From the NCBI RefSeq assembly GCF_950295315.1, contig NC_080168.1, positions 64,255,838 through 64,319,837 on the forward strand: a stretch of 64,000 bases of DNA, written 5' to 3'. The position numbers and the translations under genes were made by a program. Shown here piece after piece: positions 1 through 11,203 of this stretch. Positions within the stretch are counted from its first letter, which is position 1, and each line of letters opens with the position of its first letter. Below the pieces are notes generated by a model. That model was not told the DNA's origin, searched no databases, and was given only the letters and a program-made list of their open reading frames with translations. Source of the stretch: Erinaceus europaeus (Eukaryota; Chordata; Mammalia; Eulipotyphla; Erinaceidae).

Positions 1-39
<39 letters not shown>

Positions 40-52
40 TTTTTTTTTTTTT
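1..52. repeat. (CTTT)n microsatellite
   Basis: A pure CTTT array running into a T stretch, cut by the window edge. It may be the tail of a reverse-oriented element starting further left. Confidence 0.95.
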
Positions 53-198
53 AACAATTCTGTTCTAAAAGCCTCCACATTTGTATCCATTGGTTATGAC
101 AACCATAGCACAGAACAGCACAAATATAAAATACCATTCCAGTAGCAGGTATACTTTCAAAAATAGTTAGTTGAAGATAAAATGTTAAAAAGGATCAG

Positions 199-451
199 CA
201 GGTGGGTGGTGGCAAACCTGGTTGATTGAGCATGTTACAGTATGCAAGGACCCACGTTCAAGTCACCAGTCCCCCCCACCTGCAGAGGGGAAAGCTTCCT
301 GAGAGGTGAAACAGTACTATAAGTGTCTCTCTCTTTTTCTCTCTCCCTCCCTCCCTCTCTCCCTCCTTACCTCCCTCCCTATTTCCACTCTCCCTCTCAA
401 TTTTCTCTGTTTATTGAAATAAATAAAGAGGATAAAAATTTTTAATAAAAA
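199..451 (+). repeat. type B SINE
   Basis: B-type head (caggtgggtggtggcaaacc), tRNA-like B box (gttcaagtcacc), CT-rich middle and an ataaataaagaggataaaaa tail. Confidence 0.85.
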
Positions 452-734
452 TGAATCATCTTTTCTGACAAAAAAAAATCAGCGCAGTGCTACTAACATT
501 GGTTTATAAGATTATAAAATTCTAGGAGTATAGTGTGTATGGTTTACCACAACCAACTCCAAAACTCCTGTACCAGCACAACACAGAGAACCCTCTCCTG
601 CCACCTACACCCACACCCCCATTCTAGCCACCAACCACCATACCATTCACAGATGCTAAGAGTTTGGTCATTATTGTTTTTGTGTGCACATGAGTGTGTG
701 TCGGTTATTTATTGGGTTGTCAGAGGAGTCATGA
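452..734. other. spacer without a gene
   Basis: Moderately AT-rich unique sequence. No splice-flanked conserved frame is visible. Confidence 0.5.
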
Positions 735-996
735 CACACTTTTGCATAGAAAAACAAAGTGACTTTCCCAACTTCCCACTATATTAACTGAGACCACATG
801 GTCTTTTGTCTTTCACTTCCTGACTTTTTTCACTTAGTGTCATCCGTCATCCTCTCCATTCCAGAAGGGATAGCGTTCTCTTTCCTGACCAGAGCAGTAG
901 TCTTCTGAGTCTGTCTCCCAGAGTGTCTTGATCCAGACATGTCTCCATGGGCAAGTTGATTCCATGCTTTGGTTATTGTGAACAGTTCTGCTAGGA
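735..996 (-). mobile_element. LINE-1 fragment, end of ORF2 and 3' UTR
   Basis: Read on the minus strand, ctgttcacaataaccaaagc then tggaatcaac, and later ctaagtgaaaaaagtcagg, match the L1 ORF2 C-terminal coding region (LFTIAKxWxQ) and the following region. Frames are broken and there is no intact ORF. Confidence 0.75.
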
Positions 997-1203
997 AGCC
1001 AGGTGGTGGTGCATCTGATTAAGCTCACACATTTCAGTGCACAAGGACACAGGTTCAAGCCTCTAGTCCCCACAGAAGGAAAGCTTAAGGAGTGGTGGAG
1101 TGGGGACTGCAGGTGTCTGCTTTCTTTCCCTCTCTATCTCCCCCTTCCTTGTCAATCTCCCTCTGTCTCGATCCAAATAAATAAATAAATAAATAATTAT
1201 AAA
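997..1203 (+). repeat. type B SINE
   Basis: Starts gaagccaggtggtggtgcat and ends in (AATA)n. It sits directly against the L1 fragment on its left. Confidence 0.85.
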
Positions 1204-1242
1204 ATAGAAGGGGTAATACAGCCCTGTGTGCACAGAAGTACT

Positions 1243-1243
1243 C

Positions 1244-1277
<34 letters not shown>

Positions 1278-1447
1278 GATGTATACAGAGAGAAATTGAG
1301 AGGGAAGGGAGAGAGAAAAAGAGACAGCTGCAGCACTGCTTCACCACTCATGAAGCTCCCCCTGCAGGTGGGGGCCAAGGGTTTGAACCCAGGTTTTGCA
1401 CATGCTGGTATGCATGCTTTACTGGTGTGCCACTGCCTGACCCCTCA
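1243..1447 (-). repeat. type B SINE with (TTA)n tail
   Basis: Reverse orientation: a (TTA)10-like tail at 1246-1277, then gagagaaattgagagggaag, and the head ending gtgccactgcctgacccc. Confidence 0.85.
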
Positions 1448-1538
1448 GATACACTTTCAAAAGAGTGTTTTCACATCCTCCGACTAAATGCTCAAGATTG
1501 AGATCACAGCACTGTAAATTATTCCCATGTTTAGTTTT

Positions 1539-1811
1539 TAAAAAATATTTATTCCCCTTTGCTCCTATTGTTTTATTGTTGTAGTTGTTGTTATTGCTGT
1601 TGTTATTGTTGGATAGGACAGAGAGAAATGGAGAAAGTAGGGCAAGATAGAGAGGGGGAGAGAAAGATAGACACCTGCAGACCTGCTTCACTGCTTGTGA
1701 AGCGACTCCCCTGCAGGTGGGGGGGAGTCGGGGTTTCAAAATGGGATCCTAACGCCGGTCCTTGCACTTTGTGCCATGTGCGCTTAACCCACTGCGCTAC
1801 CACCCGACACC
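1539..1811 (-). repeat. type A SINE with 15-bp TSD
   Basis: The target duplication cccatgtttagtttt is perfect at 1524-1538 and 1812-1826. The body includes ggataggacagagagaaatg and gcttaacccactgcgctacc. Confidence 0.92.
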
Positions 1812-1859
1812 CCCATGTTTAGTTTTTTAAGGTACCTTCATACTGTTTTCTTTTTTTTT

Positions 1860-2022
1860 CTAAAATTTATTTTTAATTATCTTTGTTTATTTGCTGTATA
1901 GAGACAGCCAGAAATCAAGAGGGACGGGAGAGATAGAAAGGACAAAGATAGAGAAACACTTGCAGCCCTGCTTCACCACTCACAAAGCTTCCCCCCTGTA
2001 GGTGGGGGTTGGGGGCTTGAAC
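1860..2022 (-). repeat. type B SINE, 5'-truncated
   Basis: Tail and middle are present, but the tRNA-like head after the B box is missing. Confidence 0.75.
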
Positions 2023-2221
2023 CTTTTTCCATAGGAGTTGCCATAAGCCAGAACTGAAGTGCTCTGATCTCTTTCCCTCCTCCTTCCCCATCCCCTCCCT
2101 CTCTCATGGAACAAACACAACAAATTTGCACAAGGTTCTCTAGTTTGATGTTCTTGGCTTAGACAATGACTTAACGCAGGTTTTCTTTTTCCAATTTTAT
2201 TTTATTAATTTATTAATTTAT

Positions 2222-2504
2222 TTTTTTAAATTTTATTTATTTATTTATTCCTTTTGTTGCCCTTGTTGTTTTGTTGTTGTAGTTATTATTGATGTCATTG
2301 TTGTTGGATAGGACAGAGAGAAATGGAGAGAGGAGGGGAAGACAGAGAGGAGGAGAGAAAGACAGACACCTGCAGACCTGCTTCACCGCCTGTGAAGTGA
2401 CTCCCCTGCAGGTGGGGAGCCGGGGGCTCAAACCGGGATCCTTCCGCTGGACCTTGTGCTTAGCGCCACCTGCGCTTAACCCGCTGCGCTACCGCCCGAC
2501 TCCC
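2222..2504 (-). repeat. type A SINE
   Basis: Full length, from a (TTTA)n tail to gctaccgcccgactccc. It separates unique sequence (2023-2221) from the L1 piece at 2519. Confidence 0.9.
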
Positions 2505-2518
2505 TATTAATTTATTTT

Positions 2519-2820
2519 TTAATTGATTGAATAACAGTCAATAAGACCGTAAGATAAGAGAGGTACAATTCCACACAACACCCCCCACCCCCCCCAGAGT
2601 TCTGCATCCCATCCCTTCCACTGGAAGTTTTCCTGTTCTCTAGCCTTCTGGGAGCATGGACCCAGCGTCACTATGGGGTGCAGAAGGTGGGAGGTCTGGC
2701 TTTTGTAATTGCTTCTCCGCTTGACATGGGTGTTGGCAGATAGATCCATACTCCCAGCCTGTTTGTCTTTCCCTAGTGGGGCATGGGTCTGGAGAGGTTC
2801 TTTTTCCTGGTGTCCTACAA
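2519..2820 (-). mobile_element. LINE-1 3' UTR-like fragment
   Basis: Shares gggagcatggacccagcgtc, ggtgcagaaggtgggaggtc and tctttccctagtggggc with copies at 10.35, 30.0, 43.1, 53.3 and 60.5 kb. It carries no coding sequence. Confidence 0.7.
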
Positions 2821-3428
2821 TTTAAAATGATTCATCCCCCCCCCCCCATCTTTGATTCTCCTCAGCATCAGAGAACTTCACGGGCCTGTTTGCTGATGAG
2901 CACCAGTAGGATTTGAAGAGCTGAAGAGAAGCCTCCGTGTTGAGTTGGCTTCTAAGTGTAAGTACACGTGCTCCCCTGTAATCACCTTTCTGCACAAGCT
3001 GCATGTGAATCGGTTCCCAGCAGTAAAACTACTGGGCCAAGTCGGTCTGCTCAGTAAGTCTGAGAATTTACAGCCCAGCCACCTCTTTAAAAACGTTTAA
3101 TTCTGAAAGTGGTATGAGTAGGTAAGTAGGTAGCTCTAGCTCTAGAATTAAGGCATGTCCTGGCAGCTAAGGAACTTTTTTATTTTTTACACTTAGAGGG
3201 AAAACAAAGCCCCTTAGCACATGAAAAACCCCACCTGAAGCTCCAACCCCTCCTGTGCTTCATCGGGTAGACCAGCCCTCCCCCTATGGCCCCCCAAGAG
3301 AGCCCTAGCCCACCCAGTGAGGGCCCCAGAGGCTTAGAAAAAGCGAGGTGTTCTTTTGCATATAAGTAGATTTACTACTTTCTTGGTTTCTCTTGCTCAG
3401 TGCTAATAGTAAGCCTTAACTTATTCAT
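2821..3428. other. spacer with a poly-C run
   Basis: Unique sequence with a 12-nt C run at 2836-2847. No gene is recognised. Confidence 0.5.
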
Positions 3429-3641
3429 GGAGCTGCCAGGTGGTGGTGTACCTGGTTGAGTACACATATTACAATGAATAGGGACCTAGGTTTGAGTCCC
3501 CGGTCCCCACTTGCAGGAGGAAAGCTTCTTGTATAGTGAAGCACTGTTGCAGGTGTCTCTCTCCCTTTCTCTCACCTCCTTCCCTCTAGATTTCTGTCTG
3601 TCTTATTCAATAAATAAAGATAATAAAAAATAAATAAATAA
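3429..3641 (+). repeat. type B SINE
   Basis: gccaggtggtggtgtacctg head; (AATA)n tail after ctgtcttattcaataaataa. Confidence 0.85.
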
Positions 3642-3773
3642 CTTACTTAGGAGCCTTTCTTTATTATTCACCTTACTAACTATTTGTGGAGACAGGTACC
3701 TGCCTGACTCTCTTCTACTCCATCAGTACTCCTAAGATAGTTTGTGTGGTTTCTCTCTCTTATTCATTTATTT

Positions 3774-4093
3774 AGCCTCCAGGGCTCAGTACCTGCACTA
3801 CGAACCCACTGCGTCTGGAAGCCATTTTTTCCCCTTTTGTTGCCCTTGTTGTTTATTGTCGTTGTTGTTGTTATTGCTATTGTTGTTGTTGGACAGGACA
3901 GAGAGAAATTGAGAGAGGAGGGGAAGACAGAGAGGGAGAGAGAAAGATAGACACCTGCAGACCTGCTTTACCGCTTGTGAAGTGACCCCCCCCACAGGTG
4001 GGGAGCCAGGGGCTCAAACTGAGATCCTTGCTTCAGTGCTTGTGCTTCATACCATGTGCCCTTAACCAACCTGCTGCACTTCTGCCTAGCCCC
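3774..4093 (-). repeat. type A-long SINE
   Basis: Begins with the reversed 3' module (gcctccagggctcagtacctg) followed by the complete type A body to ctgcctagcccc. Confidence 0.88.
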
Positions 4094-4095
4094 TC

Positions 4096-4130
<35 letters not shown>

Positions 4131-4402
4131 TATTTAAATATTTATTCCCTTTTGTTGCCCTTATTGTTTATTGTTGTAGTTATTATTGTTGTCGTTGTTG
4201 TTGGATAGGACAGAGTGAAATGGAGAGAGGAGGGGAAGACAGAGGGGAGAGAAAGATAGATACCTGCAGACCTGCTTCATCACCTGTGAAGAGACCCTCC
4301 CCCCTGCAGATGGGGAGCCGGGGCCTCGAACCGGTATTCTTAAGCTGGTCTTTGCGCTTTGCACCACGTGCGCTTAACCAGCTGCGCTACCACCTGACTC
4401 CC
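4094..4402 (-). repeat. type A SINE with long (TTTA)n tail
   Basis: About 45 bp of TTTA repeat form the tail. The body ends gcgctaccacctgactccc. It abuts the previous SINE directly. Confidence 0.88.
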
Positions 4403-4411
4403 TTATTTATT

Positions 4412-4622
4412 TTTTAAAAGCCATTTTTATTATCTTTATTTATTGGATAGAGACAGCCCGATTGGAGAGGGAAGGGGAGATAGAGAGTGAGAGAGACACA
4501 GAGACACCTACAGCTCTACTTCACCACTAGTGAAGCTTTCCTCCTATAGGTGGGGGGGGTCATACCCAGGTCTTTTTGCACTTTAACATGTGTGCTCAAG
4601 CAGGTGTGCCATCATCCAGCCC
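4412..4622 (-). repeat. type B SINE
   Basis: ttattatctttatttattgg tail; head ends gccatcatccagcccc. Confidence 0.85.
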
Positions 4623-4832
4623 CTTTTCTTTCTTTTATTGCCACCAGGGTTGTTACTGGGGTTTGGTGCTAGTAGTGCAAGTCCACTACTCCCAGAAGCC
4701 TTTTTTTTTTTCTCTACTTTATTAGGACAAAGAGAAGTTGAGAGGGGGGACGTGGAGAGTGGGGGCTTGAACCTGGATCCTTGAGCGTGGTAATGTGTGC
4801 ACTTAACCAGGTTTGCCACCACCCTGTCCTCC
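4623..4832 (-). repeat. B-long SINE
   Basis: The 3' module (ccaccagggttgttactgg) is joined to a shortened B-like body ending ccaccaccctgtcc. Confidence 0.7.
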
Positions 4833-6204
4833 ACAGTCTGAGTTCTGAGTGCATCTTGAGTGTCCAGAGCTCTGATGCTGCCATTGTATATTGTCCTAGT
4901 GAGGATGCCCCCGTTCCAGCAGTGAGGAGCCCTGGAACATCATACACCTGGTACAGGGCAGACTTAGCGAACTGTCTACCGGGCCTGGTCTCTTGCTCTT
5001 TGCCTGGCCTGGTCTTTTCCTCCAGGTTGTCCACAGTGTGTCTGCTCTCCCTCCCTTCCTCCCCCCACTTAGTGGCTGTGGGTAGGAGAATGGCCACTTC
5101 CATTCTTCCCCGGAATGTGGTGTTGTTCCCAGGCAGGTGAGCCTAATCCTTCTCTGCCTGGGCCACAGCTGCACCAAGGAAGGAAGTGAAGAGAAAGCCC
5201 CCACGTACCTGTGGCAGGTTGGCTGTGCTACCTGGGTAGGGAGTAAGAGACTTCTAGCAATTTCCCTCTGTGGATTTGAGGTACCTCCTTGGAGACAGCT
5301 GCTCTTAGGTCAGCTGAGCAGAGCAGGCCAGCTGCTCTTCAGGGTGTCCCCCACCTGTGTTTTATTGGAGTTTCGTAAACACAGAGGAAAGCTCTCACGC
5401 CTCAGTGGATGGCTTGATGGAATAATTGTCAAGAACTGCACACTCCTCCACCACCACCACCACCACCCCCGCCACCTCCCCCCTGGAAAATTACCAGCAC
5501 CCCAGAAACACCCTCCTCCTCAGGCTCAAGATTTCCTGATTGCTGAAGCCCCTTTGATTGGTTTTGCCTGGTTTCAAAGCTTATGCAGATGGAATCCTGC
5601 AAAATCGTGAATTCTTTCATGTCCAGCCGAATGGATTTGGGATGCCACCTATTTACTTTTCCTTCCTCCTTACCACCACATGTACCTCAGGACCGCTGGA
5701 CATTTCATCACTTCCAGTCTGGATGAATTGCTCACAGCACCCTGGGGGATATCTTTGTGTGTATCTTTTTTGGGGTATCTTTTTTGTCTGCCTGGGGAGT
5801 ACTCCCTAATCCAGTCAGCCATGCCTAAAGGAGACTTTGAAAGTAAACAAGTAGGAAGAAGCCAAGCAGTGTTTCTGCTTTTTTGCCATGTTCCACACCA
5901 CTTGGTCAAGAACATTGGGAAGGGAGATTCTTGTAGCTTTCTCTTGGTTTCAGGCAGGTGGGAGTCCTTGGGGGCTATGTGTGATATGTGAGGCTTGCTC
6001 CCCAGGTTCATAAGGGCTTAAGTTTCCTGTGACAGAAAGGGGTTGCAGAGAGCAGGAAGACCCAGGAGAGATACATGTCTGAAATGGTGGGATATGCCCC
6101 TAGCCACATCAGTACCCCTCTGGTACATGTGGCTGTAGGGGTTGAACCAGGAACCTCAGGTGAGGAAGTCTGATGCTCACCCAGCTGCTATTCAGATCTT
6201 TATT
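4833..6204. other. 1.4-kb repeat-poor spacer
   Basis: Mostly unique sequence with a short CAC run at 5449-5466. Open frames exist on both strands but lack splice context or recognisable motifs, so none is called. Confidence 0.5.
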
Positions 6205-6467
6205 TTATTTTGCCTCCAGGGTTATTGCTGGGGCTCGGTGCCTGGACTACGAATCCATTGCTCCTGGAGGCCATTTTTCTCTTTATTTTATTTTTTTGTT
6301 TCCCTTGTTGTAGTTGTTATTAGTGTTGTTATAGCTGTTGTTGTTATTGGATAGGACACAGAGAAATGGAGAGAGGAGGGGAAGACTGAGACGGGGGAGA
6401 GAAAGATGGATACCTGCAGACCCACTTCACTGCTTGTGAAGCAACCCCCCTACCGCCCAGCCCCCTT
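6205..6467 (-). repeat. type A-long SINE, internally deleted
   Basis: The 3' module and body are present, but the sequence jumps from gaagcaacccc straight to ctaccgcccagcccc, removing the B-box region. Confidence 0.8.
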
Positions 6468-7119
6468 TTATATTGATTTTAAACCTGAGACTATTTTTTT
6501 TGGTTTTTTTTGTAAAATATAGTGAAGACAAGCACACTTGTCCTCCCTGCCTCCCCTCAAGCTGCAGCCCAGAAGAGAGGTGAAAGGGAGACACTCGCGT
6601 CCTCAGTATGTCCCTCCCGGTGACTCAGTGGACTCTTGACTGCTGGCACGGTCTTGCCTGGCTAGTTCAGAAAGAAGCCAACCTAGCTGACTCACCAGAG
6701 TCAGCTCGTTTTTCATGAAGGGAAAATCTTAGTCGCATATATTAAAATCATTTGTTTTCTTTGTAAAGGCTTATTTGTTGAGACAGAGAGAAGACACAGC
6801 AGAGCATCACTCTGGTGTGGGGAGTCCTGGGGGGGGGGTGAACTGCATGCCTCTGTGCAAGTTGCAGGTCTTTCTGCCTCCAACCACTACACCCCTTCCC
6901 TGGCCACCGCACAGAACACTCGCCACTTTAGCCAGGCATTGTGGGCAGGTGTTCTGCTTATTACGTGAACACTTGTCATCGTTTGTGAACTCTGGACTTG
7001 CTACTCAGGGGGCAGCTGGTATTGATTAAATTTGATTGCCTTTGGCTCTGATCAACAAACAAGTCACAAGTGGAAACTACTAGGTTGACTAAAGAATAAA
7101 GAGGAAATTTGACCCAAGG
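6468..7119. other. spacer, with a degraded SINE
   Basis: A type C-like remnant in reverse (6765-6910, agcatcactctggtgtgg) lies within unique sequence. Confidence 0.45.
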
Positions 7120-7235
7120 TGCTGGACTTCCACTTTTGACTTTGCTGCTAACTAGATGTGGAACTTCAGGTATATCTTTTATCTTGGACTTCAGTTTCCT
7201 CCTGTATAAATTCCAGAAGTTAGTTAGGTCAGATG
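7120..7235 (+). repeat. MIR SINE (ancient)
   Basis: actttgctgctaactagatg, ggacttcagtttcctcctgt and ataaattccagaa follow the MIR core order (tRNA-like head, then the 'cctcagtttcctcatctgtaaa' block). An old mammal-wide element, more diverged than the hedgehog SINEs around it. Confidence 0.7.
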
Positions 7236-7380
7236 CTGTGAGTTCTCTAAATGCAATCCTGTGTCGCCTGGGGTGGGGTGGTGGGGATATTTGCATTTTT
7301 CTAAGGTTCTCTCATAGTCCAAATCAACAGTTACTATGACAAGCAGATCATGCTACTTAGGATCCTGGGGAAAAGGAGTA

Positions 7381-7719
7381 TTTTTTTTTTTTTTTTTTTT
7401 GCCTCCAGGGTTATCACTGGGGCTTGGTACCTGCACTATGAATCCACTGCTCCTAGAGACCATTTTTCCCATTTTGTTGCCCTTGTTGTTGTCCTTGTTG
7501 TTGTTGCCATTGTTGTTGTTGGGTAGGACAGAGAGAACTGGAGAGAGGAGGGGAAGGCAGAGAGGGGGAGAGAAAGACAGACACCTGTAGACCTGCTTCA
7601 CCACCCATGAAGTGAAACCCCTGCAGGTAGGAAGCCAGGGGCTCAAACTGGGATCCTTATGCCAGTCCTTGCGCTTCATGCCATGTACACTTAACCTGCT
7701 ACGCTACTGCCCAACCCTC
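7381..7719 (-). repeat. type A-long SINE, first of two at one site
   Basis: Flanked by aaaaggagta at 7371-7380 and 7720-7729. Complete, from the poly(T) tail and reversed module to gctactgcccaaccc. Confidence 0.92.
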
Positions 7720-7729
7720 AAAAGGAGTA

Positions 7730-8107
7730 ATTTTTTTTCTTTCTCTTTTCTGGTTTTTTTTTTTTTTTTTTTTTGCCTCCAGGGTTATTGCTGGGGCTTG
7801 GTGCTTGCACTACGAATCCACTGCTCCTGGAGGCCAGTTTCTTCCATTTTGTTGCCCTTGTTACCCTTGTTGTTGTTATTAATGTTATTGTTGCCATTGC
7901 TGTTGTTATTGGATAGGATAGGCAGAAATTGAGAGAGGAGGGAAAGATAGAGGAGGAGAGAAAGATAGACACCTGCAGACCTGCTTCACCGCCTGTGAAG
8001 CATCCCTTACAGGGCTGGAGCCAGGGGCTGGAACTGGGATCCTTACTCTGGTCCTTGCGCTTTGGGCCATGTGCACTTAACCTGCTACACTACTGCCCAG
8101 CCCCCTG
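7730..8107 (-). repeat. type A-long SINE, second at the same site
   Basis: Flanked by aaaaggagta at 7720-7729 and 8108-8117, so both SINEs used the same 10-bp target. Confidence 0.92.
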
Positions 8108-8292
8108 AAAAGGAGTATTTTAAACCTATGGTTCAACTTCTCAAAGTCATGTCCAGAGTAGAGAAAAGCCTGAGCTCTTCCCAGATTGTTGAGACTGACG
8201 TAGGGCTGTGTGAGTGAGTATGGATGTTTTCACACTGGCATTTGCTATGGCCAGCTCTAGTCCACTTGCTGCATCCATTAAAAGATGCATGT

Positions 8293-8578
8293 GGGGAGTC
8301 GGGTGGTAGCACAGCGGGTTAAGCGCACATGGCGCAAAGCTCAAGGACCCGCATAAGGATCCCAGTTCGAGCCCCTGGCTCCCCACCTGCGGGGGGTCGC
8401 TTCACAGACGGTGAAGCAGGTTTGCAGGTGTCTATCTTTCTCTCTTCCGCTCTGTCTTTCCCTCTCTCCATTTCTCTCTGTCCTATCTAACAATGATGAC
8501 ATCAATAACAACAACTACAACAACAATAAAAAAGGGCCACAAAAGGGAAAATAAATAAATACATATTAAAAAAAAAAA
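8293..8578 (+). repeat. type A SINE
   Basis: Near-consensus head (gggagtcgggtggtagcaca) and B box (agttcgagcccc); tail (AAT/AAAT)n then poly(A). Confidence 0.92.
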
Positions 8579-8805
8579 CCAAGATATATGTGTTGACCTA
8601 GGAATGACATGCACCAGTACTCAGGACTGGCATAGGACATTGGAATCTGTAGCAGAGCTGGTTGTCGAAAGCTGCCTTTGACCTGTTCTTAGGCCTCTAA
8701 AACCTCAGCTCCCACTAGGCAGTGACCCAGCTGGGAGTATTTCAAGTCACATTCCAGTCTGTCATTTCAGATGTGGATGGAAATAACATGTTAAAAATGC
8801 AGTTA

Positions 8806-8984
8806 CAGGGCTGGGTGGTGGCACACCCAGTTGAGCGTATACTTACCACACACAGGACCCAGGCTCAAGCCACTGTTCCCCATCTGGTGTGTGTGTGGGG
8901 GAGCTTCACGAGTGGTGAAGCAGGGCTGCTGGTATTCCCCTTTCTTTCTCTCCCTCCCCTTTCAATTTTTCTCTATCAAATAAA
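8806..8984 (+). repeat. type B SINE
   Basis: gggctgggtggtggcacacc head; a TGTG stretch replaces part of the middle. Confidence 0.8.
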
Positions 8985-9145
8985 AGTTAGATAAGTCAGA
9001 AACAAAAGGGTGAATGGGATGATCCCACTCATAGGCAGAAGTTGAAAAATAAGATCAGAAGGAAAAACACTAAGCAGAACTTGGACTTCATCAACAAGCA
9101 GCTCCCAATTGAAATCAATCGGGCATCAACAGAGTAGAATTCCTT
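8985..9145 (+). mobile_element. LINE-1 3' region fragment
   Basis: ataagtcagaaacaaaaggg, then gatcccactcataggcagaag, corresponds to the L1 stretch just after the ORF2 end. Confidence 0.6.
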
Positions 9146-9477
9146 TGAAAGGTGGAAGGTCACCAGAAATTATTTAGTAAGGGGATCTCTTGATCCAGGC
9201 TTATTATAATCCTTTGGATAATTTGTCCCTAGGCTTCCATACCCACCCTGTTCATGACAGGCTCACTCAGTGATTCCATGTTATCTGATGGGGTTCCTGT
9301 TTCATTCCTGAAAGCAGAGTGTTGTTCTCTTTGTTGGGGGACCCTTGAGGGCAGGGGAAGGGTAGCAGGAAAAATTTGAAAGCCCATCCATCCATCCATC
9401 TTGAAATTGGAGAGTACCATGATTGTAATATAAACTCTTCTACCATTCATAACAGAGAGAGGGAGACATTTTTTAAA
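9146..9477. other. spacer
   Basis: Unique; contains a short (CCAT)n and a segment (9405-9462) resembling 9712-9770 beyond the next SINE. Confidence 0.45.
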
Positions 9478-9687
9478 ACTTTTAATCATTTATTTTAAAT
9501 TTATTTTATTTATCATTGCGTAGAGGCAGAAACTGAGAAGGGTGGGAAGAGGGAGAGAGAGACACCTGCGGTTTTGCTTCACCACTCATGAAGCTTTCCC
9601 CCTGCAGGTGGGAACCAGAGACTTGAACCCAGGTCCTTGTGCACTATAATGTGAGCATTTAGCCAGGTGTACCACTACCTGGCCCCC
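9478..9687 (-). repeat. type B SINE
   Basis: Tail at left; head ends ccactacctggcccc. Separates two similar 55-bp segments. Confidence 0.85.
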
Positions 9688-9868
9688 TGAGACTTTTGAT
9701 TTTTGAAACAGTTAAGGATAGTACCCTGATTGCAACATAAACTCTCCCAGAGTTCATAGCAGAGAGTGTGCACCTCACACACCCTTGCCACCTTTCATGG
9801 TCACGAGTCTGCATGGCTGCATCTCTTAAATAGTGAGCTGCTCCAGCCCAAAGACTTGGTCCGTCCAT

Positions 9869-9928
9869 CCTCTCTTCCTCCTTCCTTCCTTCCTTCCTTC
9901 CTTCCTTCCTTCCTTCCTTCCTTCCCTT
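9869..9928. repeat. (CCTT)n microsatellite
   Basis: About 12 uninterrupted CCTT units bordered by related CT-rich sequence. Confidence 0.95.
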
Positions 9929-10350
9929 TTCTTTATTGGCAAGCTAAAAGAATGCCTGGCATTCCTGTGTGCTAGATATTTGAGGAAGGAAGGGAGAGCA
10001 ACGAGAGAGGAGTCAAATCCAGTAGAGGACAGGAAGGGAGTTGAGACTCCTGTGCGGGACCCACTGACCTCTGAAACCACCTGCAGTGATCAGAAACCAG
10101 AGGGGCAGAGGGAGGAGGGCCACTGTGCAAATAAGGAGGGAGCTGGGGGAGCAGGGGAGGGGGCTCCGCAGCCACCAGGGAGAGCTCTGGGCAGGAAGGA
10201 AGGGTGAGCGCAGCCTTCAGAGAGGCCAGGGTGCAGATTTCTAAAGGCCCAGAGGGAACTGGTCAGGAGAGCACCCTGCTGAAACCCTTGGGTAAACCCC
10301 CGCTTCTGCTATGAACTGATTCAGGGAATTCCCACTCTCGAGTAAACCTC
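9929..10350. other. purine-rich spacer
   Basis: Gene-free, G/A-biased on the + strand. No recognised element. Confidence 0.45.
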
Positions 10351-10760
10351 TTGGATCAAGGCTTCTGTGGCAAAATCAGTAATGATAGCAACAAGAAGAA
10401 AATTACCTGTCTTTCCCTAATGGAGCAGAGCTCTCTCTTTCCCTGGTGGAGCACCACCAATGTGTCCTGGAGCCCCGCTTCCCCACTAGGGAAAGAGAGA
10501 GACAGGCTGGGAGTATGGATTGACCTATCAATGCCCACGTTCAACAGGGAAGCAATTACAGAAGCCAGACCTCCCACCTTTTGCATCCCACAATGACCTT
10601 GGGTCCATATTCCTAGAGGGTTAAAGAATAGGAAAACTATCAGGGAAGGGGATGGGATACGGAGTTCTGGTGGTGGGAATTGTGTGGAGTTATACCCCTC
10701 TTATCCTATAGACTTGTTGGTGTTTCCATTTTATAAATACAAATTACAAAATTAAAAAAA
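10351..10760 (+). mobile_element. LINE-1 3' UTR-like fragment, sense
   Basis: The same family as 2519-2820 but in sense orientation, ending tcttatcctatagacttg and an A-rich tail (acaaattacaaaattaaaa). It defines the polarity of the family. Confidence 0.7.
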
Positions 10761-10855
10761 TTATTATCTTTATTTATTTGTTGGATAGAGAGACAACCAG
10801 AAATTGAGAGGGAAGGGGGTGACAGAGAGGGAGAGAGACTGAGAGACACCTGCAG
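10761..10855 (-). repeat. type B SINE 3' half
   Basis: Tail to gagacacctgca, then broken abruptly by an oppositely oriented type B SINE. Confidence 0.75.
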
Positions 10856-11045
10856 GGAGCCAGGTGGTGGCACACACACCTGGTTGAGTGCATATGTTCC
10901 AGTGCACAAGGACCCAAGTTCAGGCCCCCAGTCCCCACCTGCAGGGGGAAAGCTTTGATGGTGGTGAAGCAGGGCTGCAGGAATCTCTGTTTCTCTGCCT
11001 CTCTTATCTCCTCCTCCCTGGCTGTCTGCACCCAATAATTAAATG
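10856..11045 (+). repeat. type B SINE
   Basis: gggagccaggtggtggcaca head. Inverted relative to its left neighbour; the two could form a stem. Confidence 0.85.
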
Positions 11046-11094
11046 AAGATTTTTTTTTTAAAAAAAAGGAGATTAAAATGGCACAATTTGAATC

Positions 11095-11121
11095 CAAAAA
11101 AGAAAGAAAGGAAGGAAGGAA

Positions 11122-11202
<81 letters not shown>

Positions 11203-11203
11203 G
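11095..11203. repeat. (GAAA)n with GGAA interruptions
   Basis: A roughly 100-bp purine-only tract; open on both strands only because of its repeat composition. Confidence 0.95.

Noticed and set aside
5137..5610. 157-codon frame in the 4.8-6.2 kb spacer
   Set aside because: No recognised motif, no splice sites agreeing with the frame, and comparable frames exist on the other strand.
8293..8400. tRNA genes suggested by A and B boxes in many SINEs
   Set aside because: All copies continue into CT-rich SINE bodies and lack a full cloverleaf and terminator; they are tRNA-derived SINEs.
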